NCBI RefSeq assembly: GCF_000429625.1
Contig: NZ_AUCF01000021.1
Coordinates: forward strand, 1-64,000
Reading direction: 5' to 3'
Length of the DNA: 64,000 bases
DNA from: Azospirillum halopraeferens DSM 3675
GTDB lineage: Bacteria; Pseudomonadota; Alphaproteobacteria; Azospirillales; Azospirillaceae
Shown here: positions 1 through 9,968 of the stretch, one piece after another
Layout: every line of letters begins with the position of its first letter
Numbering within the stretch: the first letter of the stretch is position 1
Notes under the pieces: model-generated
The model's input: the letters and a program-made list of their open reading frames with translations, nothing else
Told to the model about the DNA's origin: nothing
Database searches by the model: none
Program-made: the position numbers and the translations under genes

Positions 1-144
1 CTCGGGGGCGTAGAGCCGAAGCACGGCGTCGATGTGCACCAAGTCGGCCCGGTGCTGGGCGATGCGCTTCTCAAGGTCCGCGATGATGCCCGAGACTTCG
101 GCGCGCTTGGTGGTCAGGCCGGAGATGATGTAGGTGTCGCCCAT
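1..144 (-). CDS. Hypothetical protein, N-terminal part (runs off the window)
   Basis: The first 48 residues of a gene read on the minus strand and cut by the window edge. It starts MGDTYIISGLTTKRAEV and continues with a charged, probably helical stretch ending LRLYAPE. The ATG at 144 has a good ribosome binding site (GAGAGGAAG) about 5 bases upstream, which supports a real start. I do not recognise a named family. From memory, short proteins of this style sit beside serine recombinases in Azospirillum-like genomes, so a mobile-element link is possible but unproven. Confidence 0.55.
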   Translation of the reverse strand, partial: MGDTYIISGLTTKRAEVSGIIADLEKRIAQHRADLVHIDAVLRLYAPE

Positions 145-367
145 GGCTTCCTCTCTGGAAGGAAATGGGATATAGTGCAGCTAAATCAATTGGTTAGCGG
201 CTATCTGGGCGTGGTGTATTTGCTACCGAATACCGAATCTATTCGACTGCCGGCGCACGCAGCCGGAGGAACGTCGCCGAGTGGCATAGCCACCCGATCC
301 CCGTCGCTCTCCCCACCCCCCGCATCGTCCACCCGTCGCGGCGGCACCCGCGTGCCGCCGCTCTTCC
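145..367. other. Intergenic spacer, locally AT-rich
   Basis: A spacer of 223 bases between the truncated gene and the ABC-F gene. It contains an AT-rich patch around 165-245 with an imperfect inverted repeat (GCTAA at 180 and TTAGC at 192 on either side of CAATTG). The patch could hold the promoter of the minus-strand gene at 144. No RNA gene or convincing small gene is seen. Confidence 0.4.
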
Positions 368-2014
368 TCACCGGCCGGCGGGTTGGAAGGAGGTCGGGTG
401 CAGGCCGGGGGCTTCCTGGCCGGTGCGGGCCACATACTCCGTATAGCCGCCGCCGTATTGGTGGATGCCGTCGGGGGTCAGTTCCAGCACGCGGTTCGAC
501 AGGGTCGCCAGGAAATGGCGGTCGTGCGACACGAACAGCATGGTGCCCTCATAGGCGGACAGGGCGGTGATCAGCATCTCCTTGGTGTCGAGGTCCAGGT
601 GGTTGGTCGGCTCGTCCAGAACCAGGAAGTTGGGCGGGTTGAACAGCATGATCGCCATCACCAGCCGCGCCTTCTCACCGCCGGACAGGACACGGCATCG
701 CTTCTCCACGTCGTCGCCGGAAAAGCCGAAACAGCCGGCCAGCGCCCGCAGCGCCCCCTGGTCGGCCAGAGGGAAGGACGCCTCCAGGGACTCGAACACG
801 GAGCGGTCGCCGTCGAGCAGTTCCATGGCGTGCTGGGAGAAATAGCCCATCTTCACGCTGCCGCCGACGGTGACCGTGCCGGAATCCGGTTCGGTGCTGC
901 CGGCCACCAGTTTCAGCAGCGTCGACTTGCCGGCACCGTTGACGCCCAGGACGCACCAGCGCTCCTTGCGGCGGATCGTCAGGTCCAGCCCTTCGTAAAT
1001 GATCCGGCTGCCATAGCCCTTGTGCACCCCCTTCAGCACCGCCACGTCCTCGCCCGACCGCGGGGCCGGGGGGAAGTCGAACACAACGGTCTGGCGGCGC
1101 CGGGGCGGCTCGAAACGCTCGATCTTGTCCAGCTTCTTCACCCGGCTCTGCACCTGGCTGGCGTGCGAGGCGCGGGCCTTGAAACGCTCGATGAACTTAA
1201 GCTCCTTCGCCAGCATGGCCTGCTGCCGGTCGAACTGCGCCTGCTGCTGCTTCGCATGCAGGGCCCGCTGGCGCTCATAGAAGGCGTAATCGCCGGAATA
1301 GCTGGTCAGCGAGCCGTCGTCGATCTCGATGATCTTCGACACGATCCGGTTGAGGAACTCGCGGTCGTGCGACGTCATCAGAAGGGCGCCGTCATAGCCC
1401 TTGAGGAACGCCTCCAGCCAGATCAGGCTTTCCAGGTCCAGGTGGTTGCTCGGCTCGTCGAGGAGCATGACGTCGGGCCGCATCAGCAGGATGCGGGCCA
1501 GCGCCACGCGCATCTTCCAGCCGCCCGACAGGGCCCCGACGTCGGCGTCCATCATCTCCTGGCTGAAGCTGAGCCCGGCCAGCACCTCGCGCGCCCGGCC
1601 CTCCAGCTCGTAGCCGCCCAGCTCCTCGAAGCGGGCCTGCACCTCGCCGTAGCGCTCGATGATCGCGTCCATCTCGTCGGCGCGGTCGGGATCGGCCATG
1701 GCCGCTTCAAGCCCCGCCAGCTCCGCCGCCACGGCGCTGACCGGTCCGGCCCCGTCCATCACCTCGGCCACCGCGCTGCGGCCGGCCATCTCGCCGACAT
1801 CCTGGTTGAAATAGCCGATCGTCACCTGCTTCTCGACCGTCACGCGGCCGTCGTCGGGCGCTTCCTCCCCGGTGATCATCCGGAACAGCGTCGTCTTGCC
1901 GGCGCCGTTGGGACCGACAAGGCCGATCTTCTCCCCACGGTTCAGCGCCGCCGACGCCTCGACGAAGAGGATGCGGTGGCTGTTCTGCTTGCTGATGTTC
2001 TCAAGGCGTATCAT
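368..2014 (-). CDS. ABC-F family ATP-binding protein (ribosome-associated type)
   Basis: A soluble ATPase with two ABC cassettes and no membrane segments, the layout of the ABC-F family (Uup/YheS/EttA), whose members act at the ribosome rather than in transport. Cassette 1 has Walker A GPNGAGKTTLF (about residue 35), signature LSGGWKMR and Walker B LLLDEPSNHLDL. A charged helical linker follows (about 240-320). Cassette 2 has GVNGAGKSTLL, LSGGEKARLVMA and LVLDEPTNHLDL. At 548 residues it lacks the long C-terminal coiled coil of Uup. The ATG start gives MIRLENISKQ, the usual beginning of this family. The exact subgroup is not assigned. Confidence 0.93.
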   Translation of the reverse strand: MIRLENISKQNSHRILFVEASAALNRGEKIGLVGPNGAGKTTLFRMITGEEAPDDGRVTVEKQVTIGYFNQDVGEMAGRSAVAEVMDGAGPVSAVAAELAGLEAAMADPDRADEMDAIIERYGEVQARFEELGGYELEGRAREVLAGLSFSQEMMDADVGALSGGWKMRVALARILLMRPDVMLLDEPSNHLDLESLIWLEAFLKGYDGALLMTSHDREFLNRIVSKIIEIDDGSLTSYSGDYAFYERQRALHAKQQQAQFDRQQAMLAKELKFIERFKARASHASQVQSRVKKLDKIERFEPPRRRQTVVFDFPPAPRSGEDVAVLKGVHKGYGSRIIYEGLDLTIRRKERWCVLGVNGAGKSTLLKLVAGSTEPDSGTVTVGGSVKMGYFSQHAMELLDGDRSVFESLEASFPLADQGALRALAGCFGFSGDDVEKRCRVLSGGEKARLVMAIMLFNPPNFLVLDEPTNHLDLDTKEMLITALSAYEGTMLFVSHDRHFLATLSNRVLELTPDGIHQYGGGYTEYVARTGQEAPGLHPTSFQPAGR

Positions 2015-2100
2015 GTGCGACCGGGTTCCCGTGGCTTGGCGGGCACCTTATGCCACAGGATGGCGACGCGGCGGTATCCCGATGGCCGGGCCGGCGCGCG

Positions 2101-3000
2101 TCACCGCTGGTCGCAGCGGAAGGCCGCGACGTGGTCCTCGCCGGCGTCCGCCGGCTCCGCGCCGAAGCCGATGAGGCCGCTCCCCACCAGCTTGGTGCTG
2201 TCGCGCTTCAGCGCCACGGGCCGGGAGTCGCCGGCGCGCACGAAGGTGCCGTTGGTCGACTGGTCCGTCAGGATGAAGCTCTCGCGGCTGAAGTCGATGG
2301 TGGCGTGCTGGCGCGACGTGCGGCGCGACGGGATGCGCAGGCCCGCACCCTCGCCGCGGCCGATGCCCAGGCGCGGCCGGTCGCGGCCGACGGTCAGCCG
2401 GGTGCCCCGGTAATCGATGTGCAGCACCATGTCGGGGGCGGTCAGAGCCGCCAGGTCGTTCATGGTGAAACCGATGGTCGTGCTGTCCAGGGCATCCTCC
2501 GGGTCCTCGGGCCCGTCCGGGTGGAAGCGGTGGATGCGCAGCGGCATCGAGCGGCCCTTGACCGCCACGTTGTTCAGCAGCCGGGCGTGCCTCCGCTGAT
2601 CCGGCGTCAGGCGATCGACGAAATCCTCGGTCGCCAGCACCTCGCCCGGCCGCGCCATCGCCTCGACCCGGGCCGCGACGTTGCAGGCGTCGCCGTACAG
2701 GTCCTCCTGGCGCTGCACCACCGGGCCGTGGTGCAGCCCGATGCGCAGGGTCAGGCCCAGCACGTCCTGGAAGCGCATCATGGTGGCCGCCGCACAGGCG
2801 GCGTCGTCGGCGGTGGAGAAGGCGCCCAGCAGCCCGTCGCCCAGCAGCTTGACCACGGTGCCCTCGTTGGCCTCGATGGCCAGGCGGAGCAGCAGCAGCA
2901 TCTTGCGCGTCAGCGCCGCCGCCCGCACGTTCCCGATCCGCTCATAAAGCGGGGTGGAATCGGCGATGTCCACGAACAGGATCGCGAGGGGCTTTTCCAT
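2101..3000 (-). CDS. Class III adenylate/guanylate cyclase with C-terminal FHA domain
   Basis: The N-terminal half (about residues 5-170) is a class III nucleotide cyclase: metal-binding LFVDIADST, KLLGDGLLGAF, and GDACNVAARVEAM. The C-terminal part (about 200-290) is a forkhead-associated domain with GRGEGAGLRIPSRRTSRQHA and STNGTF, which binds phosphothreonine peptides. The protein would make cAMP or cGMP under control of a Ser/Thr-kinase partner, but no kinase lies nearby. There is no membrane segment. The start at 3000 is chosen because MEKPLAILFVDI begins at the domain edge; the longer frame adds 14 atypical residues. Nucleotide specificity cannot be decided from what I see. Confidence 0.88.
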   Translation of the reverse strand: MEKPLAILFVDIADSTPLYERIGNVRAAALTRKMLLLLRLAIEANEGTVVKLLGDGLLGAFSTADDAACAAATMMRFQDVLGLTLRIGLHHGPVVQRQEDLYGDACNVAARVEAMARPGEVLATEDFVDRLTPDQRRHARLLNNVAVKGRSMPLRIHRFHPDGPEDPEDALDSTTIGFTMNDLAALTAPDMVLHIDYRGTRLTVGRDRPRLGIGRGEGAGLRIPSRRTSRQHATIDFSRESFILTDQSTNGTFVRAGDSRPVALKRDSTKLVGSGLIGFGAEPADAGEDHVAAFRCDQR

Positions 3001-3068
3001 GGTCCCGACCGGGCCACCCTTGGGTTCCCACGGTGATAGCACACCGCCCCCGCCGGGTGGGAGCCCGC

Positions 3069-4880
3069 TCAGAAGCGCTTGATCTCGATGTTGTACTTGC
3101 GCAGGGCGTAACTGACCTGGCGCGTGGTCATGCCCAGCAGACGGGCGGCCTTGGCCTGCACCCAGCCCGTGCGGTCCATCGCCCAGATCAGCCGCTCGCG
3201 CAGGGACCCAGAATCCGGCTCGTCCGGCAAGTCCACCGGGCCGTCACCGTCCGGGTCGGGCGGCAGGGCGGAGGCGGGCGGTGCGGCGGGACCGGCGGCG
3301 GCCGGACCGGCCGGACCCGCGGGGGCGGCATCGGCCGCGGCATTGCCCGCGGGGGCGGGGGCCTGGCACGGCTGGCCCGGCGCCGCACCGCAGGTGTTGC
3401 AGCCCGTGGGCGGCGCCACATGGGAGGCCGCACCCGGCACGATCGCTCCGGGGCCGTGCACCGCCGGGGCCAGGCCGCCCACCGCCTTGCCGGCCGTGCG
3501 GTACTGCAACAGGATCGAGGAGTTGCAGAGGTTCTGGCTGCACGACAGGTCGACGGCGCGGATGGTGCCGTCGCGGCACTGGGTGGCCGCGCGCTCGATG
3601 CAGTTCTCCAGCTCGCGCACGTTGCCCGGCCATGGACAGCGGCTCAGCACCTCCTGCGCCTCGGTCTCCAGCGCCAGGGTCAGGCCGTTGTCCTTGGCGA
3701 ACTTGGCCACGAAGTGGCGGGCCAGGGGGGCGATGTCGCTGCGCCGCTCGCGCAGGGGGGGCAGGAAGATGCTGACGACGTTGATGCGGAAATAGAGGTC
3801 GGCGCGGAACTTGCCCAGCCCCACGGCCTCTTCCAGGTTCAGGTTGGTGGCGCAGATCAGGCGGACGTCGGTCTTGATGGTCTTGGTGCCGCCGATGCGC
3901 TCGAACTCCTGCTCCTGCAGGACGCGCAGCAGCTTGGCCTGGAAGTTGGACGAGATGTCGCCGATCTCGTCCAGGAACAGGGTGCCGCCCGACGCCAGCT
4001 CGAACCGGCCCTTGTGGTCCTTCTGGGCGCCGGTGAAGGCCCCCTTCTCGTGGCCGAACAGTTCCGACTCCAGCAGGGATTCGGGCAGGGCGGCGCAGTT
4101 GACGCGGATGAACGGGGCGTCCTTGCGCGGCGACAGGTTGTGGATGGCCCGGGCGATCAGCTCCTTGCCGGTGCCGCTCTCGCCGCGGATCAGCACGCTC
4201 GACTTGAACGGCGCCACGCGGTGCACCTGGGCCAGCACGTCCACCATGTTGGGGCTGGAACAGACGATGTCGGCAATGGGCTCCGGCGCGCGCAGTTCCT
4301 TCTGCAGGCGGAAGGTCTCGCGCATCATATAGCGCCGCTCCTCCGCCACCGTGCGGTGCAGGCGCACGGTCTGGCCGATCAGGTTGGCGACCATGGTCAG
4401 GAATCGCACGTCGCTGCCGAAATGGGTGGTCGGCCCGTCGTCGCTGATGCGGTCGATGGTCAGCACGCCGACCGCGCTGCCGGCCACCTTGATGGGAACG
4501 CCCACCAGGGATGCCACCACCTCGTCCAGGTCGTCGCGCCCACCGGTGCGATTGAGGAACAGCGGCTCCTCCGCCAGGTTGGGCACCACGGCGGGCATGC
4601 CGGTCTTCAGGATGCGGCCGATGATGCCTTCACCCTCGCGCAGCTCCACCTGTCGCGCCTCATCCACCGGGGCGCCGTTCACCGCGACGAGCCTCAGGAC
4701 CTGGTCGTCGCCCAGCAGCCACACGCGGCCGCGGTGCATCTGGAGCTGGTAGGCCAGGACGCGCAGCACCTCGCGCAGCGTCTGCTGCAGGTCGAGCGAC
4801 GAGCCCAGCACCTTGCTGACCTCGTAGATGGCCATCAGTTCCAGGTTCGACGACGCGGCGCTGCGCGTTGTGGACGGCAT
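3069..4880 (-). CDS. nifA: Nif-specific sigma-54 activator NifA
   Basis: Transcriptional activator of nitrogen fixation genes, acting on sigma-54 promoters. The order is an N-terminal GAF domain (about 20-170), an AAA+ domain (about 200-430) with [11 protein letters not shown], the sigma-54 contact GAFTGA and LFLDEIGD, a linker, and a C-terminal helix-turn-helix ending [12 protein letters not shown]. The linker carries C-x11-C then C-x4-C and further cysteines ([12 protein letters not shown]), the pattern tied to direct oxygen sensitivity in alphaproteobacterial NifA. It is then unusually long and rich in Pro, Ala and Gly. The ATG at 4880 is preferred over a GTG at 4901 because GAGGAAG lies about 10 bases upstream. 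No structural nif genes are in view; nifQ lies at 37.5 kb. Confidence 0.95.
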   Translation of the reverse strand: MPSTTRSAASSNLELMAIYEVSKVLGSSLDLQQTLREVLRVLAYQLQMHRGRVWLLGDDQVLRLVAVNGAPVDEARQVELREGEGIIGRILKTGMPAVVPNLAEEPLFLNRTGGRDDLDEVVASLVGVPIKVAGSAVGVLTIDRISDDGPTTHFGSDVRFLTMVANLIGQTVRLHRTVAEERRYMMRETFRLQKELRAPEPIADIVCSSPNMVDVLAQVHRVAPFKSSVLIRGESGTGKELIARAIHNLSPRKDAPFIRVNCAALPESLLESELFGHEKGAFTGAQKDHKGRFELASGGTLFLDEIGDISSNFQAKLLRVLQEQEFERIGGTKTIKTDVRLICATNLNLEEAVGLGKFRADLYFRINVVSIFLPPLRERRSDIAPLARHFVAKFAKDNGLTLALETEAQEVLSRCPWPGNVRELENCIERAATQCRDGTIRAVDLSCSQNLCNSSILLQYRTAGKAVGGLAPAVHGPGAIVPGAASHVAPPTGCNTCGAAPGQPCQAPAPAGNAAADAAPAGPAGPAAAGPAAPPASALPPDPDGDGPVDLPDEPDSGSLRERLIWAMDRTGWVQAKAARLLGMTTRQVSYALRKYNIEIKRF

Positions 4881-5137
4881 TCCCGACACCTCTTCCTCCA
4901 CCCATCCGCCGCGTCCCTGCGGCGGTGTTGTGCAATCCGAGCTGTCTCCACCCTCTACCGGCCGGCTGTCGTGTCACCGGGCGCGGCGGCCAATGCCCCG
5001 CACCCGAAATCCACCGCCGTCGTCCCGCATTTCCCTGAGCGGGTGCGGCAAAGTTTCGGGGACATTGCAGGCAAACGCAAGTGCTTTCGCGGGACGATGC
5101 TGCGGTGCAGCAACGTCCCGCGCCGCCCGATCGGCGG
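4881..5137. other. Upstream region of nifA
   Basis: These 257 bases separate nifA from elbB and should carry the nifA promoter on the minus strand. I looked for the NifA site TGT-N10-ACA and for a sigma-54 promoter and found no match with correct spacing. No small gene is evident. Confidence 0.35.
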
Positions 5138-5803
5138 TCAGGCCAGTTCCGCCAGCGCCTTCACCGCGTTGGCGGCGCCGTCGGCGATCTGCGAGACGCT
5201 GGCATCCAGCATGTAGCAGGGGGCGGTGACGATCTTGCTGGCGCGGTCGACCACCACCTCGCAATGGGTGGTCGCGGTGTGGCGCGCCCCCATCGCCTGA
5301 AGGGCCGCCGCCGTCTCCGCGTCCGAGCCGATGGTCAGTTCCACCCCCTCGCCGCCCATCAGCCGCGCCAGGATCGCCGGGGCGATGCACAGGGCGCCGA
5401 TCGGCTTGCCGGCCGCCTTCATGGCGCGCACGGCCGACTCCACGTCGGGGTTGACGGCGCAGTCGGCGCCCTTGAAGGCGAAGTCGCAGAGGTTCTTGGC
5501 GGCGCCGAAGCCGCCGGGGAAAATCAGCACGTCCACGTCTTCGGCGTTGAAGGCGGCGAGCGGCGTGATCTTCCCCCGGGCGATGCGGGCCGCCTCGATC
5601 AGCACGTTGCGGCGCTCCGCCGTCACCTCGCCGGTGAGGTGGTTGACCACGTGCGCCTGGTCGACGTCGGGGGCGTAGCACTTCGCCTCGCCGCCGATGC
5701 GGTCGATGGCCAGCAGGGTGCACACCGCCTCGTGGATCTCCGCCCCGTCGAAGACGCCGCAGCCGGCGAGCACGACGCCGAACCGGAGCTTCTTGTCGGC
5801 CAT
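5138..5803 (-). CDS. elbB: ElbB-type glyoxalase / DJ-1-PfpI superfamily protein
   Basis: A 221-residue member of the class I glutamine amidotransferase-like fold, matching ElbB (isoprenoid biosynthesis-associated protein with glyoxalase activity in E. coli). Typical stretches are VVLAGCGVFDGAEIHEA near the N-terminus, LIFPGGFGAAKNL, and the nucleophile elbow GALCIAPAI with the expected cysteine. The ATG at 5803 is chosen over an upstream start at 5821 because AAGGAGG sits 8 bases before it. The gene stands alone between nifA and a small membrane protein. The exact substrate is uncertain in the whole family. Confidence 0.88.
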   Translation of the reverse strand: MADKKLRFGVVLAGCGVFDGAEIHEAVCTLLAIDRIGGEAKCYAPDVDQAHVVNHLTGEVTAERRNVLIEAARIARGKITPLAAFNAEDVDVLIFPGGFGAAKNLCDFAFKGADCAVNPDVESAVRAMKAAGKPIGALCIAPAILARLMGGEGVELTIGSDAETAAALQAMGARHTATTHCEVVVDRASKIVTAPCYMLDASVSQIADGAANAVKALAELA

Positions 5804-5913
5804 GGGTCCATCCTCCTTCATGGGTGCCGTTTGGTTGTGCCGCGCGGGCGGGCGCCAGGGTAACCCGGGCGCCGCCCGCGGTCACGGGCCGAAGGTGGAC
5901 GATGCAACCCCGC

Positions 5914-6378
5914 TCACGCCGCCGCCGTGCGCGCCGCGCGGGTGCGCATCAGCAGCCACACCGCGGTGATGCCCGCCAGCTTCGACGCCAGCGCCACCGT
6001 CCACACCTCCGGCGCCCAGATGCCGATCATGCCGAAGAAGATGGCGGTGTCCACCGGCACCGAGATGGCGGAGCTGATCCACAGCCGGTCGCGCAGCGGC
6101 CGGCGGGTGATGGTGAAGACGGCCCAGTCGATCATCTCCGACACCGCGAAGGCGGTGACGCTGGCCATCGCCACGAAGGGATCGGCCAGCCCGTAGGACA
6201 CGGCGCAGGCCGCGAGCATGGCGGCAAGCGACCAATGGCCGTAGCGCACCTGCACCATGTCGCGCAGGATGAAGATCAGACCGGCCCAGCAGGACCAGAG
6301 GATGTCGAGGTGGGGGGCGGCGCTGAAGGCGATGTTGATCGCGATCACGCTGCCCATGTAGGCGGCAAGCCAGAGCAT
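5914..6378 (-). CDS. Small integral membrane protein, VUT/queuosine-precursor transporter-like
   Basis: A 154-residue protein with about five hydrophobic segments, starting MLWLAAYMGSVIAINIAF. It contains VSEMIDWAVFTI and WISSAISVPVDTAIFF, which resemble the VUT (YhhQ-like) family of queuosine-precursor and vitamin transporters, although it is shorter than YhhQ. The start at 6378 has GAGGA 9 bases upstream. It lies just downstream of cysS on the same strand, about 127 bases away, and has no pathway partners nearby, so the substrate is unknown. The family link is from pattern memory only. Confidence 0.6.
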   Translation of the reverse strand: MLWLAAYMGSVIAINIAFSAAPHLDILWSCWAGLIFILRDMVQVRYGHWSLAAMLAACAVSYGLADPFVAMASVTAFAVSEMIDWAVFTITRRPLRDRLWISSAISVPVDTAIFFGMIGIWAPEVWTVALASKLAGITAVWLLMRTRAARTAAA

Positions 6379-6505
6379 GGCACAAATCCTCGTTGCCACC
6401 CGCCTGAACGCGGGCGCCACAGTGATGAAGGGCGGGGCGGACCCGCATGAACGCGAGGGCCCCTCGGCAGCTCCCCGCCCCCCGGAAGGGGAGGGGGAAA
6501 ACGGG

Positions 6506-7879
6506 TTACGAACGCTTCCAGGTGGTGCCCTGCGGGCCGTCCTCCAGGATGATTCCCAGTTCGGCGAGATCGTTGCGGATGCGGTCGGCGGTGGCGAAGT
6601 CCTTCGCCTTGCGGGCGTCGCGCCGCTCGACGATCATCCGCTCGATCTCGGCGTCGCTCGGCCCCGCCGCCCCCTTGGGCGCGCGGCGGAACCACGCCTC
6701 GGGGTCCTGTTCCAACAGGCCCAGCGCCTTTCCGGCGGCCAGCAGCGCCCCCTTGGCGGCGGCCCGGGCGCCCAGCGTGTCGGCCTTGTTCACGGCCGAC
6801 GCCAGCTCGTGCAGGTGGGCGATGGCGAGCGGGGTGTTGAGGTCGTCCTCCAGTGCGGCCAGCACCTCGAAGGGCAGTTCCGCCTCGGCCGGCACGGGGT
6901 CGCCGCGCAGGGACTGGTACCAGCGGTCGAGCGCCGCCCGCGCCTGGCGCAGCCCGTCGCGGGTGAAGTCCAGCGGCTGGCGGTAGTGGGCCGACAGCAG
7001 GGTCAGGCGGATCGCCTCGCCGGGGTGTTCGTCCAGCAGCTCCTGGACGGTGAAGAAGTTGCCGAGCGATTTCGACATCTTCTCGCCCTCGACGGTGACG
7101 AAGCCGTTGTGCACCCACGTTCGCGCCAGCGGCGCGCCGGCGTGGGCGCAGCGGCTCTGGGCGATCTCGTTCTCGTGGTGGGGGAAGATCAGGTCCAGCC
7201 CGCCGCCGTGGATGTCGAAGGTGGCGCCCAGGTGCTTCTCCGACATGGCGGAGCACTCGATGTGCCAGCCCGGCCGGCCGCGGCCCCACGGGCTGTCCCA
7301 GCCGGGCACATCGTCGGCACTCGGCTTCCACAGCACGAAGTCCTGCGGGTCGCGCTTGTAGGGCGCCACCTCGACGCGCGCGCCGGCGATCAGCTCGTCG
7401 GGCGAACGGCGGGAGAGCTGCCCGTACTCCGGCATGGACGGCACCGAGAACAGCACGTGCCCGTCGGCGGCGTAGGCGTGGCCCAGGTCGATCAGGCGGG
7501 CGATCATGGCGATCATCTCGCCGATGTGGTGGGTGGCGCGCGGCTCCACGTCGGGGCGCAGCGCGTTCAGGGCGCCCATGTCCGCGTGGTACTGACGGGC
7601 CGTGCGCTCGGTCAGGGCCTCGATCGGCTCCCCCGACTCCCGCGAACGGTCGATGATCTTGTCGTCCACGTCGGTGATGTTGCGCACGTACGTCACGTTG
7701 GCGTACAGCCGCTTCAGCAGGCGGTACAGCACGTCGAACACCACCACGGGGCGGGCGTTGCCGATGTGGGCCGTGTCGTACACCGTCGGACCACACACGT
7801 ACATGCCCACCGTGTCGGCGACGAGCGGCTCGAAGCGCTCCTTCCGGCGGGTCAGCGTGTTGTACAGGTCCAGCGGCAT
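6506..7879 (-). CDS. cysS: Cysteine--tRNA ligase
   Basis: Charges tRNA-Cys in the cytoplasm. The class I signatures are clear: [19 protein letters not shown] holds the HIGH-type motif and the first zinc cysteine, WHIECSAMS and HHENEIAQ supply other zinc ligands, and KMSKSLGN is the KMSKS loop. The length, 457 residues, is usual for bacterial CysS, with an anticodon-binding C-terminus. gltX lies 27 bases upstream on the same strand, so the two synthetase genes are probably cotranscribed. Confidence 0.97.
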   Translation of the reverse strand: MPLDLYNTLTRRKERFEPLVADTVGMYVCGPTVYDTAHIGNARPVVVFDVLYRLLKRLYANVTYVRNITDVDDKIIDRSRESGEPIEALTERTARQYHADMGALNALRPDVEPRATHHIGEMIAMIARLIDLGHAYAADGHVLFSVPSMPEYGQLSRRSPDELIAGARVEVAPYKRDPQDFVLWKPSADDVPGWDSPWGRGRPGWHIECSAMSEKHLGATFDIHGGGLDLIFPHHENEIAQSRCAHAGAPLARTWVHNGFVTVEGEKMSKSLGNFFTVQELLDEHPGEAIRLTLLSAHYRQPLDFTRDGLRQARAALDRWYQSLRGDPVPAEAELPFEVLAALEDDLNTPLAIAHLHELASAVNKADTLGARAAAKGALLAAGKALGLLEQDPEAWFRRAPKGAAGPSDAEIERMIVERRDARKAKDFATADRIRNDLAELGIILEDGPQGTTWKRS

Positions 7880-7906
7880 TGCTCCGGCTCCATCTCGGCG
7901 GGCGCG

Positions 7907-9250
7907 TCAGGCGGTGTCACCGGCCAGGCGCCTGGCGGCCCGGTCACGGCCGATGAGGGGTAGCAGGTTCTTCAGTTCCGGTCCATGGTCGCGGCCGGTC
8001 AGCGCCCGGCGCAGGGGGAGGAACAGGTCCTTGCCCTTGCGGCCCGTCGCCTGCTTCACCGCGCCCGTCCAGGCGCCCCAGGTGGCGGTGTCCCACGGCT
8101 CCGGCGGCAGCAGGGCGGCGGCGGCGGCCGTGAAGACGGGGTCGTCGATGGACGGGACGACCGGGGCGTGGGTCACCGCCCACCACTCCGCCGCGTCCGC
8201 CAGCCGGGTCAGGTTGGGCCGCACCGCCTCCCAGAACGCGGCGTCGGCGCCGGCCAGACCCGCCCCGGCCAGACGCTCCCGCACCGCGTCGAACGGCGCC
8301 TCGTGCAGGACGCGGGCGTTGAGGCGCATCAGCTCGTCCGGATCGAACTTCGGCGTGCCGCGGGCGATGCGGGCCATGTCGAACTCCGCCGCCAGGGTGG
8401 CGAGGTCGGGCCGCGGCTCGATGGGGTCCGATGTGCCGAGACGGGCGAGCAGAGAGAGCAGTGCCATGGGCTCCACCCCCTCCTCCTCCCGCAGGCTCCG
8501 CACCGACAGGCTGCCCAGGCGCTTCGACAGGCCCTGGCCGGCGGCATCGGTCAGCAGCGGCAGGTGGGCGAAGACGGGCACCGCGGCGTCCAGCGCCTGC
8601 CACAGTTGGATCTGCACCGCCGTGTTGGCCACGTGGTCCTCGCCGCGGATGACGTGGGTGATGGCGAGGTCGGCGTCATCCACCACCGAGGTCAGGGTGT
8701 AGAGCGGCCGCCCGTCCTCGCGGATCAGCACCGGGTCGGACAGGGCGGCGCCCTCGAAGCGGACGGGGCCGCGCACCAGGTCGTCCCAGGCCACCGGCCC
8801 CGGTTCCAGCAGGAAGCGCCAGTGCGGCCGGCGCCCCGCCGCCTCCAGCCGGGCGCGGTCGGCGTCGGTCAGCTTCAGCGCGGCGCGGTCGTAGATCGGC
8901 GGCTTGCCGCCGGCGGCGAGGCGCGTGCGCTTCAGCGCCAGCTCCTCCGGCGTCTCGTAGCAGGGGTACAGGCGCCCGACCGCCTTCAGGGCCGCCGACA
9001 CCGCGTCATAGCGGGCGTAGCGGTCGCTTTCGCGGGCGAAGCGGTCGGGGATCAGGCCCAGCCAGCGCAGGTCCTCCTCGATGGCCACGGCGTATTCGGG
9101 CCGCGAGCGCTCCGCATCGGTGTCGTCCAGGCGCAGCAGGACGGTGCCGCCGTGCTTGCGGGCGAACAGCCAGTTGACCAGCGCCAGGCGCAGGTTCCCC
9201 ACGTGCAGCAGGCCGGTGGGGCTGGGGGCGAAACGGACGGCGACGGACAT
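7907..9250 (-). CDS. gltX: Glutamate--tRNA ligase
   Basis: Class I glutamyl-tRNA synthetase of 447 residues. It starts [21 protein letters not shown], which contains the HIGH-like signature, and carries GLSKRLGS as the KMSKS-like loop. Alphaproteobacteria often have two GltX proteins; the short length and divergent loop fit the second type, so activity on tRNA-Gln instead of tRNA-Glu is possible. The start at 9250 is fixed by homology; the frame stays open upstream but gives low-complexity sequence. Probable operon with cysS. Confidence 0.93.
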   Translation of the reverse strand: MSVAVRFAPSPTGLLHVGNLRLALVNWLFARKHGGTVLLRLDDTDAERSRPEYAVAIEEDLRWLGLIPDRFARESDRYARYDAVSAALKAVGRLYPCYETPEELALKRTRLAAGGKPPIYDRAALKLTDADRARLEAAGRRPHWRFLLEPGPVAWDDLVRGPVRFEGAALSDPVLIREDGRPLYTLTSVVDDADLAITHVIRGEDHVANTAVQIQLWQALDAAVPVFAHLPLLTDAAGQGLSKRLGSLSVRSLREEEGVEPMALLSLLARLGTSDPIEPRPDLATLAAEFDMARIARGTPKFDPDELMRLNARVLHEAPFDAVRERLAGAGLAGADAAFWEAVRPNLTRLADAAEWWAVTHAPVVPSIDDPVFTAAAAALLPPEPWDTATWGAWTGAVKQATGRKGKDLFLPLRRALTGRDHGPELKNLLPLIGRDRAARRLAGDTA

Positions 9251-9338
9251 GACGGAACCGGCGGGCTGGTGTGGCGGGAACGGCGGGAGGCGGCAGCCAT
9301 AGCACGGAACCGGCGGGCCCGCGAACCCGTCCGTTGCC

Positions 9339-9815
9339 TCATCCCCCCATCTGGTCCGGCGCGAAGCCGGGGTCCTCCAGGCGGTGCAGGCGGCCGGCGG
9401 CGGCGAGGGCGGCGCGCAGCACCACCGCCTTGCGGCGGGCGGCGGCCAGCTTCGACGCGGGGGCATCGCGCAGCAGCGCCGCGCCGAAGGCGTCGGCGAC
9501 GTACAGCCCGCAGTCGTCCGGGATCAGGTCGGCCGGGAACGCCTCGTCCACCGCGAAGTAGAAGGCGTCGCACCAGTCCCGGTACTCCGTCCACTTGCGG
9601 TCGGCCCGGAAGTCGGCGACCGAGCTTTTCACCTCGACGATCAGGACCGTGCCGTCGCCATCCACCGCCAGCACGTCGGCGCGCCGCCCGCTGGCCAGGC
9701 GGAACTCGGTCAGGGTGGCGAAGCCGCGCTGGGCGAGCGCCCGGCGCACGCCCCTTGTGATGGCGACGGCGCCCGCGGGCTCACCGCCGGGCGCCTCGGT
9801 AAGCGGGTCGGACAT
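9339..9815 (-). CDS. MmcB family DNA repair-type nuclease-like protein
   Basis: A 158-residue protein whose centre reads [20 protein letters not shown] followed by SSVADF, then a tryptophan- and tyrosine-rich stretch. This D...EVK pattern is the PD-(D/E)xK restriction-like fold, and the layout matches the MmcB family linked to DNA repair in Caulobacter. The start is set at 9815 ([11 protein letters not shown]); a second ATG at 9827 is equally possible and neither has a strong ribosome binding site. It is convergent with nothing and divergent from the kinase at 9969. Confidence 0.75.
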   Translation of the reverse strand: MSDPLTEAPGGEPAGAVAITRGVRRALAQRGFATLTEFRLASGRRADVLAVDGDGTVLIVEVKSSVADFRADRKWTEYRDWCDAFYFAVDEAFPADLIPDDCGLYVADAFGAALLRDAPASKLAAARRKAVVLRAALAAAGRLHRLEDPGFAPDQMGG

Positions 9816-9968
9816 GGGGCGCAGCATGGACCGGCCGGGCCCCGGCGCGCCAGCGGGAAACGCCCCGGACCGGACGCCCCGCATCCGACAAAGGCCAGGG
9901 TTGAAGGATCGGCGCAAATCCTTAGGGTTGCTTGGAAGGGGGCAGCGGACCGACGGGGGCGGGGAGTC

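Noticed and set aside
383-2413. A plus-strand open frame opposite the ABC-F gene
   Set aside because: Antisense shadow caused by high third-position GC; the minus strand carries all ABC motifs.
5060-5100. Sigma-54 type promoter before nifA (GCAC...TTGC on the minus strand)
   Set aside because: The GG of the -24 element is missing and the spacing is one base too long.
3033-5216. A plus-strand open frame of 727 codons opposite nifA
   Set aside because: Antisense shadow; NifA on the other strand is unambiguous.
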